DNA from: Galbitalea sp036271875
GTDB lineage: Bacteria; Actinomycetota; Actinomycetes; Actinomycetales; Microbacteriaceae
Direction: 5' to 3'
Assembly (NCBI GenBank): GCA_036271875.1
Contig: DATAZU010000017.1
Span: 1 to 64,000, forward strand
DNA: 64,000 bases
In this document: positions 34,178-42,524 of the stretch, piece after piece
How positions within the stretch are numbered: position 1 is the first letter of the stretch
Layout: every line of letters begins with the position of its first letter
Notes under the pieces: generated by a model
Databases searched by the model: none
What the model was told of the DNA's origin: nothing
The model's input: the letters and a program-made list of their open reading frames with translations, nothing else
Position numbers and translations under genes: made by a program

Positions 34178-34300
34178 CCGGCATTCTCCTTATCGGCGAG
34201 TTAGACCAAAGTACCAATCGCTTTATCGGGTTCAGCACGAGGCGAATAGGTTGGACTGAGCCGCTAACCACGCAGCAGTAACCAAACAACGGAGCACCCC

Positions 34301-35482
34301 ATGGCATTCGAGCTTCTGACCAGCGACTTCTACGGCTTCGAAAACTCCCTGACCGATCAAGAGAAGGATCTCATCGTCGAGTTGCGTGCATTCCTTGACA
34401 AAGAGGTTCGGCCGATCATGAACGGCCTGTGGGAGCGCGCCGAGTTCTTTCCACGGTCGATCATCGACGGCCTGGCGCGGCTCGGGCTCTTCGGGTCGCC
34501 GTGGGTCGAGACGCAGAAATTCCCCAACTCCGCGGTGTTCCGCGGCTGGGCGGCGCTCGAACTCGCGCGAGTGGATGCGAGCGTCGCGACGCTCGTCGGG
34601 ATGCAGAACGGCCTCGTGATGGGTTCGATCGCGGTTGCGGGCAGTGACCAGCAGCGCGCGGACTGGCTCCCCCGCTTCGCATCGGGAGAACTGCTCGGCG
34701 CGTTCGGACTCACCGAGCCGCTCTCCGGTTCCGACACCGCGCAGGGACTTCGCACGGTTGCAAAGCGCGATGGTGACACCTGGATTATCAACGGGGCAAA
34801 GCGCTGGATCGGTAACGGCTCGATCAGTGACGTCACGATCATTTGGGCGCGCGACGAGGCCGACAACCAGGTCAAGGGCTTCATCGTGCCGACAGCGACA
34901 CCCGGATACTCGGCGAAGCGGATCGAGGGGAAGCAGGCCCTGCGCATCGTGCAGAACGCGGATATCGTGCTCACCGATGTGGTCGTGCCGGAGGCAAACC
35001 GACTGCAGAAGTCGCAGTCGTTCCGCGAAACCGCCGCCGTGCTCCGTCTTACCCGCGCCGAAGTGGCGTGGGCAGCGGTCGGCAATGCCGTTGGCGCATA
35101 CGAGGCCGCGGTGGAGTACTCGAAGGAGCGCATCCAGTTTGGCGAGCCGATTGGTTCCCACCAGCTCATCCAGGAGCTACTTGCCAAGAGCCTTGGCAAT
35201 ATCACGTCGTCGATCGGGCTCGTCACACGGGTGTCCGACATGCTGGACGAGGGGCTGCAGCGCGACGAACACTCCGCACTGGCGAAGGAGTTCACGACGT
35301 CCCGAATGCGCGAGACCGTGGCGTGGTGCCGCGAGCTGTTTGGTGGCAACGGCATCGTGATGGACTACGGCGTCATCAAGTACTTCGCCGATGCCGAAGC
35401 CATCTACAGCTACGAGGGCACTCGCGAGATGAACACGCTCATCGTCGGGCGCTCCATCACGGGCAAAGCCGCCTTCATCTAG
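34301..35482 (+). CDS. Acyl-CoA dehydrogenase, glutaryl-CoA dehydrogenase-like
   Basis: The 393-residue FAD enzyme shows the acyl-CoA dehydrogenase signatures FGLTEPLSGSDTAQGL (about residues 138-153) and WIINGAKRWIGNGSISD. Near the C-terminus AIYSYEGTREMNTLIVGRSITG carries a Glu in the position used as catalytic base by glutaryl-CoA dehydrogenase, although specificity cannot be assigned. No partner electron-transfer or CoA-ligase gene is nearby, and it looks like a single-gene unit divergent from manA. GGAG lies seven to eight bases upstream of the ATG. It ends seven bases before a strong hairpin. Confidence 0.88.
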   Translation: MAFELLTSDFYGFENSLTDQEKDLIVELRAFLDKEVRPIMNGLWERAEFFPRSIIDGLARLGLFGSPWVETQKFPNSAVFRGWAALELARVDASVATLVGMQNGLVMGSIAVAGSDQQRADWLPRFASGELLGAFGLTEPLSGSDTAQGLRTVAKRDGDTWIINGAKRWIGNGSISDVTIIWARDEADNQVKGFIVPTATPGYSAKRIEGKQALRIVQNADIVLTDVVVPEANRLQKSQSFRETAAVLRLTRAEVAWAAVGNAVGAYEAAVEYSKERIQFGEPIGSHQLIQELLAKSLGNITSSIGLVTRVSDMLDEGLQRDEHSALAKEFTTSRMRETVAWCRELFGGNGIVMDYGVIKYFADAEAIYSYEGTREMNTLIVGRSITGKAAFI

Positions 35483-35488
35483 CGCGCT

Positions 35489-35552
35489 TTTGCCCCCGTA
35501 GGGAGCGTTTGCTCCCGGCAATTCGGGGGCAAACGCTCCCTACGGGGGCAAA
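35489..35552. repeat. Intergenic hairpin element 2 with 14-base shared core, likely terminator
   Basis: Perfect 24-base arms (35489-35512 and 35529-35552), extended by a few more pairs after one mismatch, form a very stable hairpin starting seven bases after the acyl-CoA dehydrogenase stop. The loop region holds GGCAATTCGGGGGC (35517-35530), identical to the loop core of the hairpin at 25669-25745, although the stems differ completely. Termination is likely; the shared core suggests a repeat family. Confidence 0.7.
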
Positions 35553-35569
35553 CCGTAATCGAGAACCGA

Positions 35570-35575
35570 TAGCCT
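35570..35575 (+). promoter_or_regulatory. -10 element (TAGCCT) of a probable leaderless promoter
   Basis: TAGCCT ends seven bases before the ATG at 35583, just beyond hairpin element 2. Confidence 0.5.
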
Positions 35576-35582
35576 CGACAGC

Positions 35583-36890
35583 ATGGTCACAAGCGGGATC
35601 GGGCGGTCACGCCGTTGGCTGTCGATCTATGCCGTCGCTCTCTTCTTCACGGTCCTCTCCGGGGACACCGAGCGCTACGGACTGACCTGGTACGGCTGGG
35701 GCGCCATCATCGCGGTGCTCTTCACCATCAGCCTGATCCTCGTGATCCGCGCGCGCCATCGCTGGCGTTTCATCGGACTTCCGTTTCCGCTGCTCGGCTT
35801 CCTGATCCTGGCCTTCCTGTCGATCGCGTGGTCTGACTATCCGCAGTGGTCCGCCGTCGCGGCCGTCTCGACCCTGTTAACGGTGGTTGGCGCATTCGCC
35901 CTGGCGCTTACCTTTTCCCTTCCCGAGCTCATCCGCCTGTTCGGTCATGCGCTGCGGATCATCCTCGCCGCGTCGATCCTGTTCGAACTCGCGGTCTCGA
36001 TCTTCGTGCGGCATCCGTTCACACCCTGGTGGACGCACTACGCGGTCGTTCATCCCGCAGACAACTGGTCGCGCGATCTGCTCTTCACGGGCGATCGCAT
36101 CCAGGGGATCATGGGCAACTCGGACCTGCTCGGCTTCGTCGCCCTGCTGGGCGTTCTCGTCTTTGCTATCGAGTTCGCGTCGCGGTCGATCCCGCGGGTC
36201 ATCAGCGCGATCTTCCTGCTGCTCGCCCTCGTTGAAATCGGCCTGACCCGATCGGCGACCGTGTTCGTCGCTGGCGCGATCGTCGCCGTCGCCGCGATCG
36301 TGCTGCTCATCATCCGACACACGACGACGCAGCGAGGACGACGGATTGCCTGGATCAGCTCGCTGGTCGTGGTACTGATCGGTATCGGGGGCGCAATCCT
36401 CATCCGGGGCACCATCCTGCAGCTGCTGGGCAAGACGGGAACACTGACCGGGCGAACGAAGATCTGGGCCGCCGTCATCCAGCTCGCCGAGCAGCGTCCG
36501 GCCGCCGGTTGGGGCTGGATCACCTACTGGGTCCCGCACGTGCCGCCATACAACCTCAAGGCGTTCAACATCGGCGGCGTGCAATACCTGCAGGCACACG
36601 ATGCGTGGCTGGATGTCTGGGTACAGCTCGGAATCATCGGACTCATCGTCTTCGCGGCGCTGGCGATCTCGACACTCGTGCGATCGTGGGAGCTCGCGAT
36701 TGACCGTCCGCAGTTCGCCGCCGATCGGTCGGGCAGATACGACCCGGCGACGCTGCTGCCCGTACTCGTGCTCATCGCGCTGCTGGCCCAGAGCATCGCC
36801 GAGAGTCGCCTCCTGATCGAGTACGGGATGCTTCTGCTCGCGCTCATCGCGATCAAGACCAAACGTCCGGACGTTCCGGCGGAGACCTGA
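35583..36890 (+). CDS. O-antigen ligase/polymerase family membrane protein (first of two)
   Basis: The 435-residue protein has about 11-12 transmembrane segments and a large extracytoplasmic loop near residues 150-180 and again before GWGWITYWVPHVPPYN (about 315-330), ending with LAQSIAESRLLIEYG. This is the Wzy_C/WaaL pattern: enzymes that join lipid-linked glycan chains or polymerise repeat units outside the membrane. ATG at 35583 is set by TAGCCT upstream. It is followed two bases later by a second, related gene, so the pair is co-transcribed. It opens the surface-glycan locus. Confidence 0.83.
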   Translation: MVTSGIGRSRRWLSIYAVALFFTVLSGDTERYGLTWYGWGAIIAVLFTISLILVIRARHRWRFIGLPFPLLGFLILAFLSIAWSDYPQWSAVAAVSTLLTVVGAFALALTFSLPELIRLFGHALRIILAASILFELAVSIFVRHPFTPWWTHYAVVHPADNWSRDLLFTGDRIQGIMGNSDLLGFVALLGVLVFAIEFASRSIPRVISAIFLLLALVEIGLTRSATVFVAGAIVAVAAIVLLIIRHTTTQRGRRIAWISSLVVVLIGIGGAILIRGTILQLLGKTGTLTGRTKIWAAVIQLAEQRPAAGWGWITYWVPHVPPYNLKAFNIGGVQYLQAHDAWLDVWVQLGIIGLIVFAALAISTLVRSWELAIDRPQFAADRSGRYDPATLLPVLVLIALLAQSIAESRLLIEYGMLLLALIAIKTKRPDVPAET

Positions 36891-36892
36891 GG

Positions 36893-38203
36893 ATGGCACG
36901 CACGCCCCCTCCGCCGGCCGACGCGGCAAGCCTGGTTCGCCTGATTCTGGCGTCGCCGCGCCTCTCCGCAGCTCTCGCAACGACCTCGATTGGGACGGCC
37001 GTGCTGTCCTTCGCCATCCGCCAGACGATCGGCTGGGCCGGGCTGATCGGCGTCCTCGCAGGGCTTCTCGCCCTCACGATGGCGTCGCTGTCGGCACAGC
37101 GAAAAGAGCTCGAGTGGCGCGGACTCCTGCCCCTGTCACTCCTGGTGTTTGTCGGCTGGGCCGGAGTATCCCTGTTCTGGAGCCAGTACCAGTGGGCGAC
37201 TCTCGCGGCGCTGCTGTACCTGGCAACCTTCACCATGATCGGGATCTACATCGCGCTCGCGCGAGACACCATCCAGATCGTCCGTGCATTCGGCGACGTG
37301 CTGCGCGTGGTGCTCGGAGTGTCGCTCGGGCTCGAGGTATTTTCCGGCCTCCTGATCGATACGCCCATCCGCTTCCTGGACATCTCGGGTGACATCGGTG
37401 ACTTCGGGCCGATCCAGGGACTGCTCGGCACACGTAACCAGCTCGGTCTCCTCGCGGTAATGGCGCTCGTCACCTTCGGGACGGAGCTGCTCACGCACAC
37501 GGTGTCGCGTGCGACCACGGCGTTCTCACTCGTCGGAGCAGCCATCGCGCTGATTCTGACCCGCGCGCCGCTCGCGTATGGCGCGCTCGTCATTACCGCG
37601 GTCGCGGCCGCGGTAATCTACGGCTTGCGACGCGCGCCGGCAACGGTGCGCCCGTACCTCCAGGTAGCGACCCTGGTTCTGACCGCCGGGTTCGCCGGGA
37701 TTGGCTGGGCAAACCGCGGGGTGATCGTGCATCTCTTCAATGCGGGCGGCGATCTGACCTATCGACTCAACATCTGGCAACACGTGTTTGCGCTCGTGCC
37801 GCAGTTTCCCCTTCAAGGCTGGGGTTGGATCGGGATCTGGCGCGACAACATCGTTCCGTTCCTGGAACTGTCCGGCGCGACGGGACGGACGACCGCGTCC
37901 TCGCTGAACGCCTATCTCGATGTTTGGTTTCAACTCGGCCTCGTCGGCTTCCTGATCTTCCTTGGCTTCCTTGGGCTCACCTTCACCAGGTCGTGGCTGC
38001 TGGCTTCGCGTCGGCGTAACGTCGTCTTCGCCTGGCCAGCACTGACACTCGTTGTGCTGCTCATCGGTGCTCTTGCGGAAAGTTCAATCCTCATCGAGTT
38101 CGGCTGGCTAACCCTGGTGGTCTGCTCGGTGAAGGCCTCGCGCGAATTGAGTTGGCGCCGCGCGTTCCGCGATGAAGACGAGACGATGCCCGTTACCGAG
38201 TAG
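36893..38203 (+). CDS. O-antigen ligase/polymerase family membrane protein (second of two)
   Basis: The 436-residue protein is a paralogue of its upstream neighbour: same length, same hydrophobic pattern, and the same GWGWIGIW motif (about residue 310), the SLFWSQYQWA/SIAWSDYPQW equivalent and a C-terminal AESSILIEFGWL matching AESRLLIEYGML. It has an N-terminal 25-residue extension rich in Pro/Ala. Its start follows the previous stop by two bases with GGAG eight bases upstream. One of the pair may polymerise and the other ligate, or they may act on different glycans. Confidence 0.83.
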   Translation: MARTPPPPADAASLVRLILASPRLSAALATTSIGTAVLSFAIRQTIGWAGLIGVLAGLLALTMASLSAQRKELEWRGLLPLSLLVFVGWAGVSLFWSQYQWATLAALLYLATFTMIGIYIALARDTIQIVRAFGDVLRVVLGVSLGLEVFSGLLIDTPIRFLDISGDIGDFGPIQGLLGTRNQLGLLAVMALVTFGTELLTHTVSRATTAFSLVGAAIALILTRAPLAYGALVITAVAAAVIYGLRRAPATVRPYLQVATLVLTAGFAGIGWANRGVIVHLFNAGGDLTYRLNIWQHVFALVPQFPLQGWGWIGIWRDNIVPFLELSGATGRTTASSLNAYLDVWFQLGLVGFLIFLGFLGLTFTRSWLLASRRRNVVFAWPALTLVVLLIGALAESSILIEFGWLTLVVCSVKASRELSWRRAFRDEDETMPVTE

Positions 38204-38230
38204 ATCGAAGACCGGCGACGACTCGGATGC

Positions 38231-38236
38231 TACGGT
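38231..38236 (+). promoter_or_regulatory. -10 element (TACGGT) of a probable leaderless promoter
   Basis: TACGGT ends six bases before the ATG at 38243, favouring that codon over the TTG codons at 38237 and 38240. Confidence 0.45.
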
Positions 38237-38242
38237 TTGTTG

Positions 38243-39472
38243 ATGATCGAGCGCGCCGTGTTCGTCGCCCAAAAAGTGCTGGTCGTGGTGGGCTACTGGG
38301 CTGGCAAGCTGACCTTTGTTGGTCGGCGGCGGCCGCAGATCAGCTGGGTCATCGGTCCGCGAGAAATCGCGGGCGTCGTTCATGGCATAGCGTCCCGGGT
38401 GCCGGGCTCATACTCATTGGCGATGGCGGCTCATCCGTTCTACTCACACGACTACGACCTGTCGTGGACGCCAACGGGTCGCCGACGAGGGGCCGTCCGT
38501 GCGCTCATCTGCGGACCCATCATCCTTGGCTGGCTGGCGAATCGAGCCAAAGGATTCGTCTACGTCGGAGGGTCCGGCTATCTGTACGACCAGTTGGATG
38601 GCAGGAGCTTCGAGTTCGCATTCCTCAAGCGGCACGGCATCAAGATCGCCTGCTACTGGTGCGGCTCAGACATTCGCTCAACCCGACTCATGCACGAACT
38701 CGAGGCGGAGATGCGATTGCCAAACATTTCAACGTACATCGAGTACATCCACCCGTCGTTCGGGACAACACGCCATGAGCAGTTGCAGAAAAATCGCGCT
38801 GCGGTAGCGGACAGATACGCGGACATCATGTTCTCGTTTCCGACGGCACAGCGCAGTTACCTGACGAGGTGGACGGAACCCGCGTACTACTTCGTGGATG
38901 ATGACGACTTCAGCTCGGACGACTCGAAGTTCGATGACCTGTCGAGAATCGTTGTCGTGCACTCGTCGAGTTCGCCGGTCATCAAGGGCACACAACTTGT
39001 GCGTTCGGCCGTGGCAGCACTGCGCGCTGAGGGATACGACTTCGAATACGTTGAACTCATCGGGGTCACGAACTCGCAGGTTCTCACCGAACTTCTGCGT
39101 GCACACATCGCGCTCAATCACTTCTACGGCTTTACGACCGGCGTTTTCGCGCTCGAGGCAATGGCAGCACGATGCGCGGTTGTGTCGAGCACCGATGCGT
39201 TGATTGAGAAGACACTGCCACCGGGTGCGAACGATGCTCTGATGGTGACGAAGCACCACGAGGTGTACAACCACCTGAAGGAGCTGCTCGATGACCCGGC
39301 GCGCATCAGACCGCTCGCTCAGAAGGGTCACGACTGGGCAATGCGCTACACCTCAGAGTCGCGGGCAGGGCTGCTCGTCGGATCGGTGCTCGACTCTGTC
39401 CTCGATGGCACGTACGACTCGGCGATCCGCGCGACCCTTCCGATTGGTGTTCTCTGGGGCGACGAGCGCTAG
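38243..39472 (+). CDS. Glycosyltransferase, GT-B fold (family uncertain)
   Basis: The 409-residue protein has an N-terminal half with an amphipathic or weakly hydrophobic start (about residues 1-30) and a C-terminal domain with retaining GT-B features: VVVHSSSSPVIKGTQLVRSAVAALR, then the donor-site region LNHFYGFTTGVFALEAMAARCAVVSS. A cysteine-rich CYWCGSDIR segment near residue 137 is unusual. It follows the two ligase genes and likely adds a sugar to the same glycan. Sugar specificity is unknown. It converges with galE. Confidence 0.75.
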   Translation: MIERAVFVAQKVLVVVGYWAGKLTFVGRRRPQISWVIGPREIAGVVHGIASRVPGSYSLAMAAHPFYSHDYDLSWTPTGRRRGAVRALICGPIILGWLANRAKGFVYVGGSGYLYDQLDGRSFEFAFLKRHGIKIACYWCGSDIRSTRLMHELEAEMRLPNISTYIEYIHPSFGTTRHEQLQKNRAAVADRYADIMFSFPTAQRSYLTRWTEPAYYFVDDDDFSSDDSKFDDLSRIVVVHSSSSPVIKGTQLVRSAVAALRAEGYDFEYVELIGVTNSQVLTELLRAHIALNHFYGFTTGVFALEAMAARCAVVSSTDALIEKTLPPGANDALMVTKHHEVYNHLKELLDDPARIRPLAQKGHDWAMRYTSESRAGLLVGSVLDSVLDGTYDSAIRATLPIGVLWGDER

Positions 39473-39491
39473 ACGGCTAGAGCCCCGGCAC

Positions 39492-40472
39492 TCATGTCAT
39501 GGGGCGACCGGCGAAGTACAGGTGGGACTCCCAAGCCGATCTCACTATTTCGTCCAGCCCGAGTCGGGCACGCCAGCCGGTCGCCGCGCGAATCGCTTCG
39601 ACGCGCGCGACGACAAATGCTGGATCGCCCGGCCGACGATCCGCAATCGTTGGTGCAAGGGAATTGCCGGACACCCGCCCGATCGCTGCGATCATTTCGA
39701 GGACGCTTGTGCCTTCGCCTCGGCCGACGTTGAAGACGCGGTTGATCGGACCCGCGCTCTCTATCGTTTCGAGTGCGGCCAGATGCGCCTCCGCAACGTC
39801 GACGACGTGCACGTAGTCTCGGATGCAGGTGCCGTCCGGGGTCTCGTAGTCCGAGCCGAAGATGATGGGCGCTTCTCCCGCATCGAGACGCTCCAGCACG
39901 ATCGGAACGAGGTTGAGTATCGCGGTGTCGCCGAGTTCCGGCCGACCGGCGCCGGCGACATTGAAGTACCGCAGACTCGCGGCTCCAAGCCCCCACGCGC
40001 GGCAGGCGGCCGTGACGAGCCACTCGCCCGCCAACTTGGTTTCGCCGTATGGGCTGATCGCCGCGGTCGGCTCAGACTCGGATACCGCACCCGAACTACC
40101 GCCGTAGACCGCGGCGGACGACGAAAATACCAGCTGCCTGACCTGGGCCCGCTCCATCGCGATGAGGAGGTTGGCCAGCCCCCCGAGGTTTTCGCGGTAG
40201 TACCAGGCCGGACGTTCCGCTGATTCGCCAACCTGCTTGCGCGCGGCGAAGTGGATGACCGCGTCGATCCGCTGCGCGCGCATGATGTCCTCGAGTACGG
40301 ACGGTGCAGTATCCGAGGCAAGGTCCAGCCGTTTCAGCGGGATTCCGGCAATCCGCTCTGGGCGCCCCGTAACCAGGTCGTCGACGACGACCACCGAGTG
40401 TCCCCGCCCCGATAGGGCGAGCACGGTATGGGCCCCGATATAACCGGCACCGCCCGTAACCAAGACGCGCAT
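39492..40472 (-). CDS. galE: UDP-glucose 4-epimerase
   Basis: GalE interconverts UDP-glucose and UDP-galactose (and often the N-acetyl forms). The 326-residue short-chain dehydrogenase has the NAD loop GGAGYIGAH at residues 8-16, catalytic Ser in SSSAAVYG, YxxxK in SPYGETKLAGE, and GRGEGTSVLEMI near the C-terminus. ATG at 40472 lies nine bases after the stop of the acyltransferase gene on the same strand; the hexamer TAGACT, which begins with that stop codon, ends six bases before the ATG. Confidence 0.92.
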   Translation of the reverse strand: MRVLVTGGAGYIGAHTVLALSGRGHSVVVVDDLVTGRPERIAGIPLKRLDLASDTAPSVLEDIMRAQRIDAVIHFAARKQVGESAERPAWYYRENLGGLANLLIAMERAQVRQLVFSSSAAVYGGSSGAVSESEPTAAISPYGETKLAGEWLVTAACRAWGLGAASLRYFNVAGAGRPELGDTAILNLVPIVLERLDAGEAPIIFGSDYETPDGTCIRDYVHVVDVAEAHLAALETIESAGPINRVFNVGRGEGTSVLEMIAAIGRVSGNSLAPTIADRRPGDPAFVVARVEAIRAATGWRARLGLDEIVRSAWESHLYFAGRPMT

Positions 40473-40478
40473 TCCAGA

Positions 40479-40484
40479 AGTCTA
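40479..40484 (-). promoter_or_regulatory. -10 element (TAGACT) made from the upstream stop codon
   Basis: On the minus strand the TAG stop of the acyltransferase gene (complement 40482-40484) is the first half of TAGACT, which ends six bases before the galE ATG. It would give galE a leaderless transcript of its own. Confidence 0.45.
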
Positions 40485-42524
40485 TTGACCCCCCGCCTTG
40501 TCCACCGCCCTACCGATGTGAGACCACAGGGCGGGCGCGAGCGTGGTGACAAACGATGCCGTCAAATGCGTCGAGTCACGATAGAGAAGCGCCGAACCGA
40601 TGATCGGGCCGCAGAGCGTTGCGTTGCAAATGAAGTTGTTGAGATCGATGACGGTAGCCCCACCGGCTTCGGCTGCGTCAGCTTCGCTTCGCCGCCACGC
40701 ACCATCGACGGCTTTGGACCGCGGGACAGCGCACGCGCCCGTGTTGTTGACGTTCGCCGAGAGGCAGATGGAGGGCGTTGCCATCATGTTCGGCGTATCC
40801 GAGACCAGGAACGTCCGCGACGAGGCAGGAAGAGCGGAAAGCGTCTTAGCGAGTCCCGCGGCCCACTGGGCCTTGGAGATTCCACCATTCGGTTGGTCGG
40901 GATAGTTCGCTAGGTTGCTCATCACGATCAGGTTGGGCGGGGCGGCCTTCAGGCGCGCGATCACGGCCGAACGCCACGCCGTGCACTCTGTGTACGGCGA
41001 GCCATCGGCGACGACCGGAACATCGACCGAGGGGCAGGAGGATTTTGTATAGACGTCAAGGCGGAACCCGTGCTCGTCGGCGAGCTTGTCGAGGGCGGGA
41101 AACCACTGTGCGGCGTGTGAATCCCCAAACAGGGCAACGGTTACTTTCGAGGCGAGGTCGCCGAACGCGCATTTCTGCACCGTGGTCTGCGGCGCCTCCA
41201 GGTGGCAGCCATCCGAGTAGAGGATCGGAACGTCAGTCGAGGCGCTCTTCAATGCCGGCGTAAGGTTCGACGGCACATAGCTGGTAAAGGACGGATAGGG
41301 CGACGCAACCTTGTGCGGTGACGCGACCCTGTCCGAACTAACGGGGGCGTGATCTACCACCACGACGGCAATGAGGCAGGCGGCAACAACGCCAAGGCTG
41401 GTCGCGGCGGCCGTGATAAGGGTAGTGCGGGCGCGGAGCTTCCTGAAGAAGACGCCCGATCGCACCGGGGTCTCGACGTAGCGATAGAGCAGCCAGGCGA
41501 GCGGAACCGCAAGGATTCCAAGCCCGACGGTAACGAGAAGGGGCAGCGGCGCCGTGCGTCCACCGGCTTCTTCGGGAATGACCAACAGTGGCCAGTGCAC
41601 CAAATACAGTGAATACGAGATCGCACCGACGAATTGCATTACCCGGGTTCCGAGAAGGGCGATCGGTCCATACGGCGCGGCGTTCCCGCCGAAGAGGATA
41701 ACGCCGGCGGTCCCGACGACGGGAATGACCGCCGCCGAACCAGGGTATGGCGTCGACGCGTTCAACAGCACGGCGCCGAGGATGACAACCGCGAGACTCA
41801 CCCAGCTGAGAACTGCCCCCAGCCGGGCCGGCACTCGCGACGAGGTTGCCGTGCCTGCGATCGCGACGAGGCCTCCGATGCCGAACTCCCACGCGCGCGT
41901 CGGCAGGGAGAAAAACGCCCATGGCTGAGACTGGCCCGTCAAAATTATCGAATACGCCAGTGAGACGAGAACCACTGCTCCCACGACGACGACGAGCTTC
42001 AGGCGCCGACGTTTGACAACCAACCAGACCACGAACAGGAGAGCAGGCCACAGTAGGTAGAACTGCTCTTCGACCCCCAGCGACCAATAGTGCTGGAACG
42101 GGGACGGGGCCGTCTCCGCGAGATAGTTGGTGCCCTGCACGGCAAACGAATAGTTCGGCACATACAGGGCCGTCGCCGCCGCGTCCTTGACCGTCTTCGC
42201 GACGAGTGCCGGCGGGATGAATATCAGCGACGCGATGAGGGTCAAGGCAAGCACGACAAACGACGCGGGAAGGATGCGGCGAACCCGACGCGCGTAGAAG
42301 CGTCCGAATTGCAATCGGCCAGTGTCGGCAATTTCGGATACCAGATGCCCTGTTATCAGGAATCCAGAGATTACAAAGAAGACATCAACGCCGGTGTAGC
42401 CACCCGGAATCCCGGGAACTCCCGCGTGATAGATGACGACGAGCAGTACAGCAATTGCGCGGAGACCCTGAATGTCCTTGCGAAACGGTCGAACGTCGCG
42501 CGTATTTGTGGACACGCGGCTCAT
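40482..42524 (-). CDS. OafA-type membrane acyltransferase with C-terminal SGNH domain
   Basis: The 680-residue protein has an acyltransferase-3 domain with ten or eleven TM segments (residues 10-370: FRKDIQGLRAIAVLLVV, then the His-containing HYWSLGVEEQFYLLWP) and an extracytoplasmic SGNH hydrolase-like domain with block I VALFGDSHAAQW (nucleophile Ser) and block V DSTHLT (Asp/His). Such proteins O-acetylate surface glycans or peptidoglycan. The ATG at 42524 overlaps the LGFP-protein stop (ATGA), so the two proteins are translated together. Confidence 0.92.
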   Translation of the reverse strand: MSRVSTNTRDVRPFRKDIQGLRAIAVLLVVIYHAGVPGIPGGYTGVDVFFVISGFLITGHLVSEIADTGRLQFGRFYARRVRRILPASFVVLALTLIASLIFIPPALVAKTVKDAAATALYVPNYSFAVQGTNYLAETAPSPFQHYWSLGVEEQFYLLWPALLFVVWLVVKRRRLKLVVVVGAVVLVSLAYSIILTGQSQPWAFFSLPTRAWEFGIGGLVAIAGTATSSRVPARLGAVLSWVSLAVVILGAVLLNASTPYPGSAAVIPVVGTAGVILFGGNAAPYGPIALLGTRVMQFVGAISYSLYLVHWPLLVIPEEAGGRTAPLPLLVTVGLGILAVPLAWLLYRYVETPVRSGVFFRKLRARTTLITAAATSLGVVAACLIAVVVVDHAPVSSDRVASPHKVASPYPSFTSYVPSNLTPALKSASTDVPILYSDGCHLEAPQTTVQKCAFGDLASKVTVALFGDSHAAQWFPALDKLADEHGFRLDVYTKSSCPSVDVPVVADGSPYTECTAWRSAVIARLKAAPPNLIVMSNLANYPDQPNGGISKAQWAAGLAKTLSALPASSRTFLVSDTPNMMATPSICLSANVNNTGACAVPRSKAVDGAWRRSEADAAEAGGATVIDLNNFICNATLCGPIIGSALLYRDSTHLTASFVTTLAPALWSHIGRAVDKAGGQ

